Below are positions 14,720-23,412 of a stretch of 23,506 bases of DNA, one piece after another. The stretch is from CAZAPZ01 sp964487285 (GTDB lineage: Bacteria; Campylobacterota_A; Desulfurellia; JAADFJ01): assembly GCA_964487285.1 (NCBI GenBank), contig CAZAPZ010000015.1, forward strand, positions 1 to 23,506, written 5' to 3'. The notes beneath the pieces are model-generated. The model worked only from the letters and a program-made list of their open reading frames with translations. It was not told where the DNA came from and ran no database searches. Both the position numbers and the translations under genes were made by a program. Positions within the stretch are counted from its first letter, which is position 1. Each line of letters opens with the position of its first letter.

Positions 14720-15952
14720 ATGAAGAAGGTTTTTTCGGTCATAATTATGTTTGCTGTCATAGGAGCGGCGTCAATACTATCTAGCTGTGCTCCTAAAAAA
14801 GTGACTCCAAGCGTAATAAAATTTGGCTCAGCCGTATCTCTAACGGGTAAGTTTGCAAGAGTTGGTAAGTTTTATAAAGATGGATATCTTCTATGGGAAA
14901 AAAAGGTAAATGACAATGGCGGCATTAAGGTAAACGGAAAATCTTACAAAGTAAAGGTTATAATCTATGACGATGAAAGCAACCCTGCTAAAAGTCAAAA
15001 ATTATTTGACAAATTAGTAACAAGCGATAAGGTAAACTTTCTTTTAGGTCCGTATAGTTCAGGAATAACAATACCTGATAGCTCAATAGCAGAAAAATAT
15101 AAAATTCCTATGATTGAAGGAGGCGGTGCATCGGGAAAGATATTTAGTAGAGGCTACAAATATATTTTCGGAACATTGCCGGCAGCAGGAAATTACTTCA
15201 AAAATACGATAGAAATGCTTCATATGCTGAATTACAACGGAAGTACATCAGCTAGATCTGTCGAGATTGTTCACTCTGATTCAGCTTTTGATAATGCCGT
15301 TGCAAACGGTGCAGTAAAATGGGTTAAGGCGTTTGGTTTAAAATTAACCGGCGTTCAAGAATATCCAAGCGGGTCAAATGATCTTTCAAGTGTTTTGACT
15401 AAAATCAAAGAACATAATCCGGATATCATCCTTGTAGCCGGTCATACCCATGATGCACTGCTGTTTATTAGGCAAGCCAAAGAGAATAAAGTCAACGCGA
15501 AACTAATGGCGTTCACAGTTGGTGTTCAGGCAGTGGATTTCAGACAAGCACTTGGAAATGATGCAAATTATGCAGTAGGCGTTACACCATGGCTTTCTTC
15601 AATGAATTTCAAAGGTCCTGTTTTCGGTACGGCAGCTGAATTTGCCAAAGCTTTTAAGTCTGCTTACGGATACGCTCCAGACTATCATGCAGCATCAGCT
15701 GTTGCAGATGCCTTGATATTCCAAAAAGCCATAGAGAATGCAGGCTCACTTGATCCCAAAAAGGTAAGAGATGCAATCGCATCGATTGATATGCAAACAC
15801 CTTATGGACAAATTAAGTTCCAAAAAAATGGTCAAATAGCAAAAGGACAGGCTGTTATCCAAATACAAAACGGCAAACCATACGCAGTTTTTCCTAAAAA
15901 TATTGCACAGAAAAAACTACTCTATCCTGCTCCTGCGTGGAAAAATAGATAG
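14720..15952 (+). CDS. livK: ABC transporter substrate-binding lipoprotein, LivK-type
   Basis: Periplasmic type-I binding protein that delivers amino acids or similar small solutes to the LivHMGF permease. 410 residues. It begins with a lipoprotein signal: basic KK, a hydrophobic core and lipobox LSSC with the lipidated C23. The mature part has the family's GSAVSLTGKFARVGKFYKDGY start, a YDDESNPAKS block, LGPYSSGI, and later a YHAASAVADAL segment. ATG start 7 bases after GGGAGG (14707-14712). The N-terminal binding pocket resembles branched-chain amino-acid receptors, but this receptor family also takes amides, urea and aromatic compounds, so the ligand is not established. It is separated from livH by 514 bases with a strong hairpin. 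Confidence 0.88.
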   Translation: MKKVFSVIIMFAVIGAASILSSCAPKKVTPSVIKFGSAVSLTGKFARVGKFYKDGYLLWEKKVNDNGGIKVNGKSYKVKVIIYDDESNPAKSQKLFDKLVTSDKVNFLLGPYSSGITIPDSSIAEKYKIPMIEGGGASGKIFSRGYKYIFGTLPAAGNYFKNTIEMLHMLNYNGSTSARSVEIVHSDSAFDNAVANGAVKWVKAFGLKLTGVQEYPSGSNDLSSVLTKIKEHNPDIILVAGHTHDALLFIRQAKENKVNAKLMAFTVGVQAVDFRQALGNDANYAVGVTPWLSSMNFKGPVFGTAAEFAKAFKSAYGYAPDYHAASAVADALIFQKAIENAGSLDPKKVRDAIASIDMQTPYGQIKFQKNGQIAKGQAVIQIQNGKPYAVFPKNIAQKKLLYPAPAWKNR

Positions 15953-15970
15953 AATACATTCTTTTATCTA

Positions 15971-16007
15971 TAGTATAGCTGCAAGCAAGCAGCCTGCAGC
16001 TATACTA
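15971..16007 (+). terminator. 13-bp hairpin directly after livK
   Basis: Perfect stem TAGTATAGCTGCA (15971-15983) and TGCAGCTATACTA (15995-16007) with an 11-base loop, 18 bases after the livK stop. There is no U run, so it may be a partial terminator or an RNA 3'-end protector. Such a stem between receptor and permease genes is a familiar way of making more receptor than permease. Confidence 0.6.
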
Positions 16008-16029
16008 ATAGTCAAGTAATAGTCAAGCA
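16006..16029. repeat. Tandem 11-base repeat after livK
   Basis: AATAGTCAAGT (16008-16018) is followed at once by AATAGTCAAGC (16019-16029), next to the hairpin. Ten of eleven bases are identical. No function can be assigned. Confidence 0.5.
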
Positions 16030-16466
16030 ATTTATTCGCCAACAGACTGCTTTTTTTGTTGCAAGATTGAAGGTTATGTATAAACAACTTAAAAAATATC
16101 ACCAAATAAAAACGGCCTAAGATTATATAATGAATGGCTTGCGATATCAACTCTATAGAAAGCTCCATATAAAAAATTTCTAAAAAGATTGGAAATGCGC
16201 AATGACAAAGGTTGAGTAAAAAAATAAACCGCTATTGTATGACAATATAATTTTATTTATAGAATTCTGCGTAGCGTGAACAGTTTAGGGTTTGGTTTGT
16301 TAAAAGATATACTGGTTGAATTGTGCTGAATATCATTTAGTATTCAAAACGCCTAAAAGCGGATTATATTCCTTGTATGCAATCGGTTGTACGGCAAGAG
16401 ATAAAAGGTGAGGTAAGAAATTGCTGGTTTTTTTGCAAGTACCAATAGGAGGACAACAGTATTCTT
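16030..16466. other. Long livK-livH intergenic region
   Basis: About 440 bases without a convincing full gene. It has a weak promoter-like pair, TTGAAT (16316-16321) and TAGTAT (16338-16343) with a 16-base spacer, and a run of purine-rich ribosome-binding-like sequences near the livH start. A 66-codon minus-strand frame at 15968-16168 is hydrophobic but has no ribosome binding site. I see no RNA gene or transposon remnant. Confidence 0.4.
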
Positions 16467-16474
16467 ATGTTTGA
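16421..16474 (+). CDS. Possible leader ORF overlapping the livH start
   Basis: A TTG at 16421, 7 bases after AGGTGAGG (16406-16413), opens a 17-residue frame reading MLVFLQVPIGGQQYSYV and ending 8 bases inside livH. Six of 17 residues are Leu, Ile or Val, five of them within the first nine. The livH Shine-Dalgarno (AGGAGG, 16447-16452) lies inside this frame. It may couple translation to livH; its existence is unproven. Confidence 0.3.
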   Translation: MLVFLQVPIGGQQYSYV

Positions 16475-17330
16475 AATTCAGGTTATAATAAACGGACTTT
16501 TATTGGGCGGCTTATATGCTCTTATGGCTGTAGGAATGTCTCTGATTTGGGGAGTTAACAACGTCATTAATCTTGCCCATGGCGCGCTTATAATGCTTGG
16601 GGCTTATGCTACCTTTTGGATGTTCACTTTATATCATATAGATCCTTTTTTATCCATACCTATCTCTTTTGCACTTCTTTTCGTATTAGGCTTTTTAATA
16701 CAAAAATACATAATCAATTTTGTTATAAGAGCAAAAATGTTCATCACGCTTCTTCTGACATTTGGTCTTGATATTCTAATTACTAACATTGCACAGAAAG
16801 CATGGACATCCAATTTTAGACAAACATCCCCGACTTATGCATCAAGTAGTATTTCTTTTGGATTAATCACTATTCCCTATGTACGATTGGCAGTTTTTGT
16901 CATATCAATTGTAATAATTTTTGCTCTTTACCTTTTTCTTAAAAAAACTAAGACGGGTCAATCTATCAGAGCTGTCAGCCAGGACATAGATGCTGCAAAA
17001 TTGATGGGGATAGATGTAGGAAATACATTTGCCCTTACATTCGGCATAGGAGCTGGATTAGCCGGTATGGCTGGGTCAATGCTCGGGGTTTTGATGCCCA
17101 TAACACCGCAAATGGGAGGAATTCTTACATTAAAGTCGTTTGTTGTAGCACTTCTTGGAGGGCTGGGAACAGTCTTTGGTTCACTTGCAGGCGGTATTTT
17201 CCTCGGATTAGCGGAAACAATAGGATCATTTCATCTTGGTGCAAAATATGCTGACATTATAATTTTCGGAATACTGGTTTTAACACTCATAGTAAAACCG
17301 ACTGGAATTTTAGGTAAAAAATCATCATGA
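16467..17330 (+). CDS. livH: Branched-chain amino-acid-type ABC permease LivH
   Basis: One of the two membrane subunits of the transporter. 287 hydrophobic residues with the typical INGLLLGGLYALMAVGMSLIWGV start, the conserved VIRAVSQDxxAAxLMGI-like cytoplasmic loop (SIRAVSQDIDAAKLMGIDV), which contacts the ATPases, and LLGGLGTVFGSLAGGIFLG near the C terminus. The start is ATG, with AGGAGG 14 bases upstream, longer than usual. The in-frame ATT at 16461 would have ideal spacing, so either ATT initiation or coupling to the upstream small frame is possible. Its stop overlaps livM by four bases (ATGA). Confidence 0.93.
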   Translation: MFEIQVIINGLLLGGLYALMAVGMSLIWGVNNVINLAHGALIMLGAYATFWMFTLYHIDPFLSIPISFALLFVLGFLIQKYIINFVIRAKMFITLLLTFGLDILITNIAQKAWTSNFRQTSPTYASSSISFGLITIPYVRLAVFVISIVIIFALYLFLKKTKTGQSIRAVSQDIDAAKLMGIDVGNTFALTFGIGAGLAGMAGSMLGVLMPITPQMGGILTLKSFVVALLGGLGTVFGSLAGGIFLGLAETIGSFHLGAKYADIIIFGILVLTLIVKPTGILGKKSS

Positions 17331-18274
17331 AGAAAAATTTAAAAACTATTTTCTTTGTACTGCTTGTAACAGCTATCTTTAGTGCCCCGTTTTACTCAGG
17401 AGCATTCACAATACGGTTCCTGATTGGAGTAATACTTTTTGCAATAATGGCTGAAGGGTGGAATGTTATAGCAGGATATACCGGTTATCCGTCATTCGGC
17501 AATGTTGTCTTTTTTGGGCTTGGAGCATACACAACTGCCCTTTTAATGAACGATTTTCATATACCGTTTATTATAAGCTTACTATTTTCTGCCGTTGTCG
17601 GAGCTCTCTTTGCAATACTTGCAGGTATGCCGGTTCTAAGATTAAAGGGGCACTATTTTGCAATAGCAACTCTTGGTATAGGTGAAACAATGATGGCAAT
17701 AACGCTCAATGTAGCATTTACGGGCAAAGGTACAGGCCTTTCCCTTCCAATAGCTAACAGCCTTATGATGTTCTACTATGTTAGCTTAACTGTTCTTCTG
17801 ATTTTTGTTATTTTTATGAAATGGATGCTTTCAGGTCGGCTCGGTTACGGTATGATTGCTATAAGAGAAGATGAGGATGCTGCTAAAATGATGGGGATAA
17901 ACACCGTAGTTGTTAAAATAACAGCATTTGCCGTGAGCGGTTTTTTTACTGCAATAGCAGGCGGTATCTATGCTTATTTGTCAACATTTATTGATCCGCC
18001 GACTGTATATGACCCCTTAATAAGTATTAAAATGATTATAATGGCTGTTCTCGGAGGAACGGGTACAATTTTTGGACCGATTATAGGAGCGTTTATCGTC
18101 AAATTCTTATCGGATTTTCTTTCTATACATTTTACACTGATGCATACGTTCTTTTTTGGAGGCATAATAGTGTTGACAACTCTGTTCCTGCCTAAAGGAC
18201 TTATAGATATCTTCAGTCAGAAAAGGTTTAAATTAAATTACTTTATTCGTAATATAAATAAGCATAAGGTATAA
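17327..18274 (+). CDS. livM: Branched-chain amino-acid-type ABC permease LivM
   Basis: Second membrane subunit, 315 residues with multiple hydrophobic helices. Family marks: AEGWNVIAGYTGYPSFGNVVFFGLGAY near the N terminus, LRLKGHYFAIATLGIGE in the middle, the ATPase-coupling loop AIREDEDAAKMMGINTVVVK, and MAVLGGTGTIFGPIIGA. ATG overlaps the livH stop as ATGA. It is followed by livG after two bases. Confidence 0.95.
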   Translation: MKKNLKTIFFVLLVTAIFSAPFYSGAFTIRFLIGVILFAIMAEGWNVIAGYTGYPSFGNVVFFGLGAYTTALLMNDFHIPFIISLLFSAVVGALFAILAGMPVLRLKGHYFAIATLGIGETMMAITLNVAFTGKGTGLSLPIANSLMMFYYVSLTVLLIFVIFMKWMLSGRLGYGMIAIREDEDAAKMMGINTVVVKITAFAVSGFFTAIAGGIYAYLSTFIDPPTVYDPLISIKMIIMAVLGGTGTIFGPIIGAFIVKFLSDFLSIHFTLMHTFFFGGIIVLTTLFLPKGLIDIFSQKRFKLNYFIRNINKHKV

Positions 18275-18276
18275 AC

Positions 18277-19023
18277 ATGGAGATAGTAAAAGGAATAAAG
18301 GTCAGAAAGAGTTTTAGCGGTCTTATAGCTGTGAACGATGTTGATTTCAGTGTTCATGAAGGCGAAATAGTTGGACTTATCGGTCCAAACGGTTCGGGAA
18401 AGACAACACTCATCAATGTTATAACCGGCTTCTATAAACCGACAAGCGGGAACATATTTTACAAAGATAAAAATATTAGTGCGATGCCTACATATAAAAT
18501 TAATAGGATGGGACTATCGAGGACTTTCCAAATTGCAAAACCTTTTATGGAGTTAACTGTATTGGATAATGTCGTAACAGCAGCTCTTTTCGGTAGAAAT
18601 ATACATATATCAAAAAAACAAGCAATAGCACAAGCGAGAGAGTCCATCGATGAAGTCGGGCTTTCGGAAAAAATTAATTACAAGCCAGGATCACTCTCTA
18701 TTGCAGATCTCAAGAAACTGGAAATTGCAAAGAGTATTTCGCTTTCACCTGAAATTTTATTTCTTGACGAGTCAATGGCAGGACTAAATCCCAAAGAAAC
18801 GGAGTGGGCAATGAACTTTATACTGAAAATAAGAGATAGAAAAAAGCTTTCAATACTTTTTGTTGAACATATTATGAAAGTTGTAATGGGCATATCCGAT
18901 AGAGTAATGGTCATGTATAACGGAGTTAAAATTGCCGATGGGAAACCAAAAGATGTTGCAAACAACGATGATGTAATAAAAGCATATCTCGGAAGGCGAT
19001 TTAAAAAGGTTCAAAATGCTTAA
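18277..19023 (+). CDS. livG: ABC transporter ATP-binding protein LivG
   Basis: One of two ATPases of the transporter, 248 residues. Walker A is GPNGSGKTT (36-44), the Q loop lies in SRTFQIAKPF (Q85), and Walker B is EILFLDES (159-166) with the D-loop GLNPKE after it. The signature region is degenerate: instead of LSGGQ it reads LSIADLKKLEIAKS (140-153). LivG proteins commonly carry variants here, and the canonical site is supplied by LivF. The late switch His is present in VEHIMK. It follows livM by two bases and overlaps livF by eight. Confidence 0.95.
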   Translation: MEIVKGIKVRKSFSGLIAVNDVDFSVHEGEIVGLIGPNGSGKTTLINVITGFYKPTSGNIFYKDKNISAMPTYKINRMGLSRTFQIAKPFMELTVLDNVVTAALFGRNIHISKKQAIAQARESIDEVGLSEKINYKPGSLSIADLKKLEIAKSISLSPEILFLDESMAGLNPKETEWAMNFILKIRDRKKLSILFVEHIMKVVMGISDRVMVMYNGVKIADGKPKDVANNDDVIKAYLGRRFKKVQNA

Positions 19024-19732
19024 AATTGTCAAGCTTGCCGCCGGATATGTTGATACACAAATCTTATGGGGTATAGATCTATCCATAGAGAAGGGTGAAA
19101 CAGTTGCACTTGTTGGATCAAATGGAGCAGGAAAATCTACATTGTTAGAAGCTATTATTGGGCTTCTAAAACCTATTTCCGGCTCAATTATTTTCGATGG
19201 TAAACCTATTTTTAATGACGATACAAATATCCCGACAAGAAAAAGAGTTGGAAGCGGAATGGCTTTGTCACCACAAGGAAGACATTTATTTCCCGATATG
19301 ACAGTAGAAGAAAATCTCGGACTTGGAGCATTTCTTGAAAAGGATAGAAATAAGATAAAAAGAGGAATTAAAGATATTTATGAACTTTTTCCAAGAGTAT
19401 ATGAGCGAAAACAGTTCAAGGCAGGGAAACTCTCCGGCGGTGAACAACAGATGGTCGCAATAGCAAGGGCAGTTATGTCAAAACCAAAACTTTTGATGAT
19501 TGACGAACTTTCGTTAGGTTTGGCTCCCGTTATTGTTGATACCCTAATTGACACGATTAAAACCATCAGCCAGACAGGAACATCATTGCTTATAGTTGAA
19601 CAAGATGTCCAAGTTGCTCTTGAAATAGCCAAAAGAGCTTATGTAATAGAAACGGGTAGAATCGTTATGCATGGGAAATCCGATAAGCTCTTACATGATC
19701 CTAAAATACAATCGGCATATCTCGGAATATGA
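19016..19732 (+). CDS. livF: ABC transporter ATP-binding protein LivF
   Basis: Second ATPase of the transporter, 238 residues. Walker A GSNGAGKST (34-42), Q loop in ALSPQGRHLFPDMTVEENL (about 83-101), canonical signature LSGGEQQ (139-145), Walker B LLMIDE (159-164), D-loop SLGLAP. Last gene of the liv operon; it faces the DUF815 gene tail to tail across a 36-base gap. All catalytic motifs are intact, unlike the degenerate signature of LivG. Confidence 0.96.
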   Translation: MLKIVKLAAGYVDTQILWGIDLSIEKGETVALVGSNGAGKSTLLEAIIGLLKPISGSIIFDGKPIFNDDTNIPTRKRVGSGMALSPQGRHLFPDMTVEENLGLGAFLEKDRNKIKRGIKDIYELFPRVYERKQFKAGKLSGGEQQMVAIARAVMSKPKLLMIDELSLGLAPVIVDTLIDTIKTISQTGTSLLIVEQDVQVALEIAKRAYVIETGRIVMHGKSDKLLHDPKIQSAYLGI

Positions 19733-19768
19733 AATGTTCAATTCCTTGCCGCATGGGATACGAATCTC

Positions 19769-20509
19769 CTAATAAATTATTCCATTTGAACAATTTACTG
19801 CAAACTGCATAGCCAACCTTCCTGAACGTCCGCCTCTGCTAATTGCCCATCGTTCAGCGTTCTTTTTAAACTCACTTTTCCAATTAATGCCAAGCTTTTT
19901 GAAATAATGTTTTACAATACCAATGTACTGATCTCTCGTGATTGGATAAAAAGGTATCACAAGTCCGAAGCGGGCAGAAACCGAAATAAGTTCATTCTCC
20001 GACTCATCAGGGTGAAGATCGGCATCATTACCGGTTTCAACAACGAGATGACGACGGTTTGCCGTTGCTACTAAAATTGCATTTTCAGGCAACATTGACA
20101 ATCCTCCATCCAGTGCCCGTTTAAACTGTCTATAACTGCTGGGCTCGTCAATACCAAGGTCGTCCATAAAAAGCATAAATTTGTAAGGAATATCATAAAT
20201 TGCTTCACATAGCCCAATAATTTTAGATAGACATGTCACCTCCACTGCCCTCATACCAGAAGAAGAAAATTTATATATCATCTCATGAACGAGAGATGAT
20301 TTACCGCATCCTCTTGTTCCCCACAATAATATGTTAGCTGCAAGTTTTCCGCCAACAAACGCTTCGAGATTTTTTGTAATCAGATTTCTCTGTTCATCAA
20401 TTCCTATCAAATCTACGTTAAGATCCCTAAAGCTTTTTGCAGGAACTATTGAGTTGGATTTACTATTCCATCTAAAAGCTGAAAATTCCTCAAACATCTT
20501 AATCGTCAT
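19769..20509 (-). CDS. DUF815-family AAA ATPase
   Basis: ATP-binding protein of unknown function. 246 residues. It has the family's FRWN segment near the N terminus, DLIGIDEQRNLITKNLEAF, Walker A GTRGCGKS (64-71), Walker B FMLFMDDLG (111-119), a sensor-like VATANRRH (147-154), a family SARFGL with a likely arginine finger (R180), and a C-terminal RGGRSGRLAMQF. This block order matches DUF815 proteins as I know them; their cellular role is not established. ATG start 10 bases after AAGGAG (20520-20525). It lies downstream of the nucleotidyltransferase gene, 154 bases away, and may or may not be cotranscribed. Confidence 0.85.
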   Translation of the reverse strand: MTIKMFEEFSAFRWNSKSNSIVPAKSFRDLNVDLIGIDEQRNLITKNLEAFVGGKLAANILLWGTRGCGKSSLVHEMIYKFSSSGMRAVEVTCLSKIIGLCEAIYDIPYKFMLFMDDLGIDEPSSYRQFKRALDGGLSMLPENAILVATANRRHLVVETGNDADLHPDESENELISVSARFGLVIPFYPITRDQYIGIVKHYFKKLGINWKSEFKKNAERWAISRGGRSGRLAMQFAVNCSNGIIY

Positions 20510-20663
20510 TTAATATAAACTCCTTTTTCAACATCATAAGATAACCGTGCAATTATCAGATTCACAGTTTTTTATGAGGTTCTCTATTAGACAAGGAAAA
20601 CTTACAAAGGACTAACATATTAAGTACCTCAAATTTTAATTTCTAAATCTTTGATCTTGAACC

Positions 20664-22076
20664 TTATTGCCGTTTAGTATATCCTGACGCTATTCCGGCA
20701 GCATATTTCATCGCACTAATCTTATTATCTAAATTACCCTTCATTTGTTCTTCTCTAACATTGTTTAATATCGTTTTAAAACACCTTGACGGCGATAGTT
20801 TTAGCTCATTTATCAAGTCATAACCTGTAATAAGCGGCGGAGTCTCTATCTTTGGAAGATAATAACCAAAATAAAATCTCTGGAATTCAAGAAACAAATT
20901 TAATAGATTTGTATATAGACTTTCGGATATATTCCCTTTTGCAAGTGTATCAGCTATTGACAGAAAAAGTATCAAAATTCCGTTCTCTCCAAATCTGTTA
21001 AAAAACCTAATTTTATATTTCTTTAACAGTAATGATTTTTTATAAAGATTTAAATAATCAACAGTAGCAAGATGATTTAAAATAAGATCGGCAGCGATTT
21101 TAGTCTTATTCTTGGTAAGCGAAAGTGCCGATGCAATCTCTTTAAATTGTGCAGCGCTTCTTTGTTCATGCCTATAAAAATGAATACAATCATTACTGCT
21201 TGTTTTTACGGACGGCTTGCCTATATCATGAAAAAAAGCTGCCAATTTGAGTGTAAACCTATTTTTTAATATAAGTTTTTTAGAATCCGAACATTTCATT
21301 GTTATGCTGTCAACATTGTTAAACATTTTCTCTATTTCTTTGACAGTACGTAGTGAATGCTCCTTCACATCATAAAGATGAAATCTATTTTGAATACATC
21401 CGTTTGAAAAGATAAATCCTGGAAAAAGTCGATCTATCAATCCTATTTTATTCATCTGTACAAGATAAGGATAACAGTCCGATTCAAGTAGTCTTGAAAA
21501 TTCATAGCCTATTCGCTCACTTGCGCTCTTTGCAATCAACTGTTTGTTTCTATCAACTATTTGCATTGATGTTTGGTGAATCTCAAATTTGAGTTCCGCT
21601 GCAATCCTAAAAGCTCTAAGCATCCGTAGAGGGTCATTTTTCACCGCAGTCTCACTTATTATTCTAATAATCCCATTTTCAATATCCGCTATACCGTCAA
21701 TAGGATCAATAAAAAACTCCGAATTAAAATCATACGCAATCGCATTAATGGAAATATCCCTCTTGGAAAGATCCGATTTGATGTTTTCAGCCTTTGGGCT
21801 TGACACATCTATGGTTAAGTGAGAGTTGCAGCTTCTTAAAACTTGCTTGTCTTGACCTAATGTAAAAAATGATATAGACAGTGTTTCAGAGAGCATCCTA
21901 ACAAAACCGGGGATATCTTTAAAAACTACAAAATCAAGATCGCTGCTATGCCTGCCTATCAGTGCATCCCTTATATAGCCTCCTACAAGAAAAGCGTTGC
22001 AGCGAGAAGCTAACGGACGTATTTTTCTAATTATAGGGTGGTTTCTGAAAGCTGCTTTTCTCTCAGCTATCTGCAA
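20664..22076 (-). CDS. tRNA nucleotidyltransferase / poly(A) polymerase family protein with HD domain
   Basis: Class II nucleotidyltransferase that probably adds all or part of the CCA end to tRNAs. 470 residues. Head: VGGYIRDALIG (31-41), catalytic DLD (46-48), then KRDISINAIAYD (105-116) and DPLRMLRAFRIA (148-159) for nucleotide selection. A C-terminal HD domain follows, with AAFFHDIGK (279-287) and further histidines, like the phosphohydrolase part of E. coli Cca. Sequence alone does not tell CCA-adding, CC-adding, A-adding and poly(A) polymerase activities apart. The start is TTG, immediately after the peptidase stop (TGATTG), with AGGT about 6 bases upstream. No ATG offers a better start. 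Confidence 0.85.
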   Translation of the reverse strand: MQIAERKAAFRNHPIIRKIRPLASRCNAFLVGGYIRDALIGRHSSDLDFVVFKDIPGFVRMLSETLSISFFTLGQDKQVLRSCNSHLTIDVSSPKAENIKSDLSKRDISINAIAYDFNSEFFIDPIDGIADIENGIIRIISETAVKNDPLRMLRAFRIAAELKFEIHQTSMQIVDRNKQLIAKSASERIGYEFSRLLESDCYPYLVQMNKIGLIDRLFPGFIFSNGCIQNRFHLYDVKEHSLRTVKEIEKMFNNVDSITMKCSDSKKLILKNRFTLKLAAFFHDIGKPSVKTSSNDCIHFYRHEQRSAAQFKEIASALSLTKNKTKIAADLILNHLATVDYLNLYKKSLLLKKYKIRFFNRFGENGILILFLSIADTLAKGNISESLYTNLLNLFLEFQRFYFGYYLPKIETPPLITGYDLINELKLSPSRCFKTILNNVREEQMKGNLDNKISAMKYAAGIASGYTKRQ

Positions 22077-23273
22077 TCAAATACCTATAACTTCGCCGTT
22101 TTGTCCATTTAACACTTCGCCGCCGTTATCACCAACAAGATACGTACTCTCCAATCCTACAATACCATCATCAAACACGATCTTAGGTTCAACTGCCATT
22201 ATCATTGAATTTTCAAACGGCTTGTCAAATCTTTTAGCAAGAACCGGATGCTCATCTACAGATAAACCTATGCCATGGCCAAGAAAATGAACCTGAGATT
22301 CACCGATTCCCATAAAATTTTTTCCATATCCTTCTTTCTCAACTTTTCTCAATACGGATTCATAAATCACCGATGGAATAGCGCCTGGCACTAATCGCTC
22401 TGCAGCGTAATCTCTCATATCAATACAGAATTTATGAGCTTTAGTCATATAGTCAGGTAGTTTGCCTATTACATATGTACTGCTTTTATCAGTTTTGTAT
22501 CCTTGATAACCATATAAAATATCAGCCATTACAGGAGAATTCTTTTCTATTGTTATAAAAGGACTTCCAAAAAATGGACTGGCCGGACAAATTCCCCAAC
22601 CGCCTCCCGGAGTTCCATCAAAAACGCTTAAATTGTTTCCTCCTTTTCCAGCAACGACAGTTGGCGTAGGAATCTCCTGTTCAAATGCATTCATTCGACA
22701 TAAGCCGTCAAAATCACCATAGAGCATCTCTTTGAGAATATCACCCGCAAGCTGTTTTTCAGTCTTTCCCTCTTTAATTAATAGAGGAATACTGTTTTCA
22801 TGAAGTTCCTGCTGAGATTTACCGGCTTTTCTTAAAAGCTCAATTTCATAATCGCTTTTTTTTGATCTTATATATGTCATGATAGAATCTACAGGTAAAA
22901 ATTCGGCTTTAATCTGTTTTTTTATCCTTGATGCCACCTGAAGAGTCGCGCGCATAAACTCAAAACCTATCTTTTTACCGGCGCAATCACCAATTTCAGC
23001 AGCAACATCTTTTATGCTTTTCATTGGATAGATATTTTTCAATGGAGATTCGATATTTGCTCTGGCAAAGCTCTTGCTAACAAAAAACTTAGGCTCGCCC
23101 TCTGTTCCAACATAAAGCAAGGCGTTGGCTATTGTTCCCGTTAGATAGTACATATTCATTCTGCCTGTAAAAAGTGCTCCGTCAAAGCCATTGTTATTTA
23201 ACTCTTTTTGAAGAACCGCCACTCTTGCATATATCTCATTTTTTGGCACATAAAATTTTTCCATATCTTTCAT
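22077..23273 (-). CDS. M24-family metallopeptidase (Xaa-Pro aminopeptidase-like)
   Basis: Probable cytoplasmic aminopeptidase of the creatinase/prolidase fold. The longest frame starts at an ATG at 23285, but its own bases form GGAGGAGG. With GGAGG at 23279-23283 the ATG at 23273 has a normal 5-base spacing, so I use that start (398 residues). In that numbering the five metal ligands of pita-bread enzymes are all present: D251, D262, H333, E362 and E375. D251 and D262 are 11 residues apart, as in PepP, and FLGHGIGLSVDEHP surrounds the His. The N-terminal domain is of the creatinase type. Substrate is not established: Xaa-Pro peptidase, prolidase or another M24 member. Its stop adjoins the next gene's TTG without spacing. 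Confidence 0.88.
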   Translation of the reverse strand: MKDMEKFYVPKNEIYARVAVLQKELNNNGFDGALFTGRMNMYYLTGTIANALLYVGTEGEPKFFVSKSFARANIESPLKNIYPMKSIKDVAAEIGDCAGKKIGFEFMRATLQVASRIKKQIKAEFLPVDSIMTYIRSKKSDYEIELLRKAGKSQQELHENSIPLLIKEGKTEKQLAGDILKEMLYGDFDGLCRMNAFEQEIPTPTVVAGKGGNNLSVFDGTPGGGWGICPASPFFGSPFITIEKNSPVMADILYGYQGYKTDKSSTYVIGKLPDYMTKAHKFCIDMRDYAAERLVPGAIPSVIYESVLRKVEKEGYGKNFMGIGESQVHFLGHGIGLSVDEHPVLAKRFDKPFENSMIMAVEPKIVFDDGIVGLESTYLVGDNGGEVLNGQNGEVIGI

Positions 23274-23278
23274 GTCCT

Positions 23279-23283
23279 CCTCC
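23279..23283 (-). promoter_or_regulatory. Ribosome binding site deciding the M24 peptidase start
   Basis: GGAGG on the minus strand, overlapping the first in-frame ATG and 5 bases before the ATG at 23273. The next GGAGG copy overlaps it and would suit the ATG at 23264. Confidence 0.65.
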
Positions 23284-23412
23284 ATTATAAAAATTAACGA
23301 TAAATCATAATATTTTACACCTTAAACTTACGCATACACTTTTCGTGCCGATTTCGTTAGGTATCAATTTTAATTTATCAATATATATTGTCATTTCTAA
23401 CCCTTGTCTCTC

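Noticed and set aside
15968..16168. 66-codon hydrophobic frame on the minus strand after livK.
   Set aside because: No ribosome binding site, its end runs through the livK hairpin, and I recognise no family.
20562..20618. 18-residue minus-strand frame with GAGGT seven bases upstream, between the nucleotidyltransferase and DUF815 genes.
   Set aside because: It ends about 50 bases before the DUF815 start, which has its own AAGGAG, so no coupling is needed; short frames with SD-like strings arise by chance.
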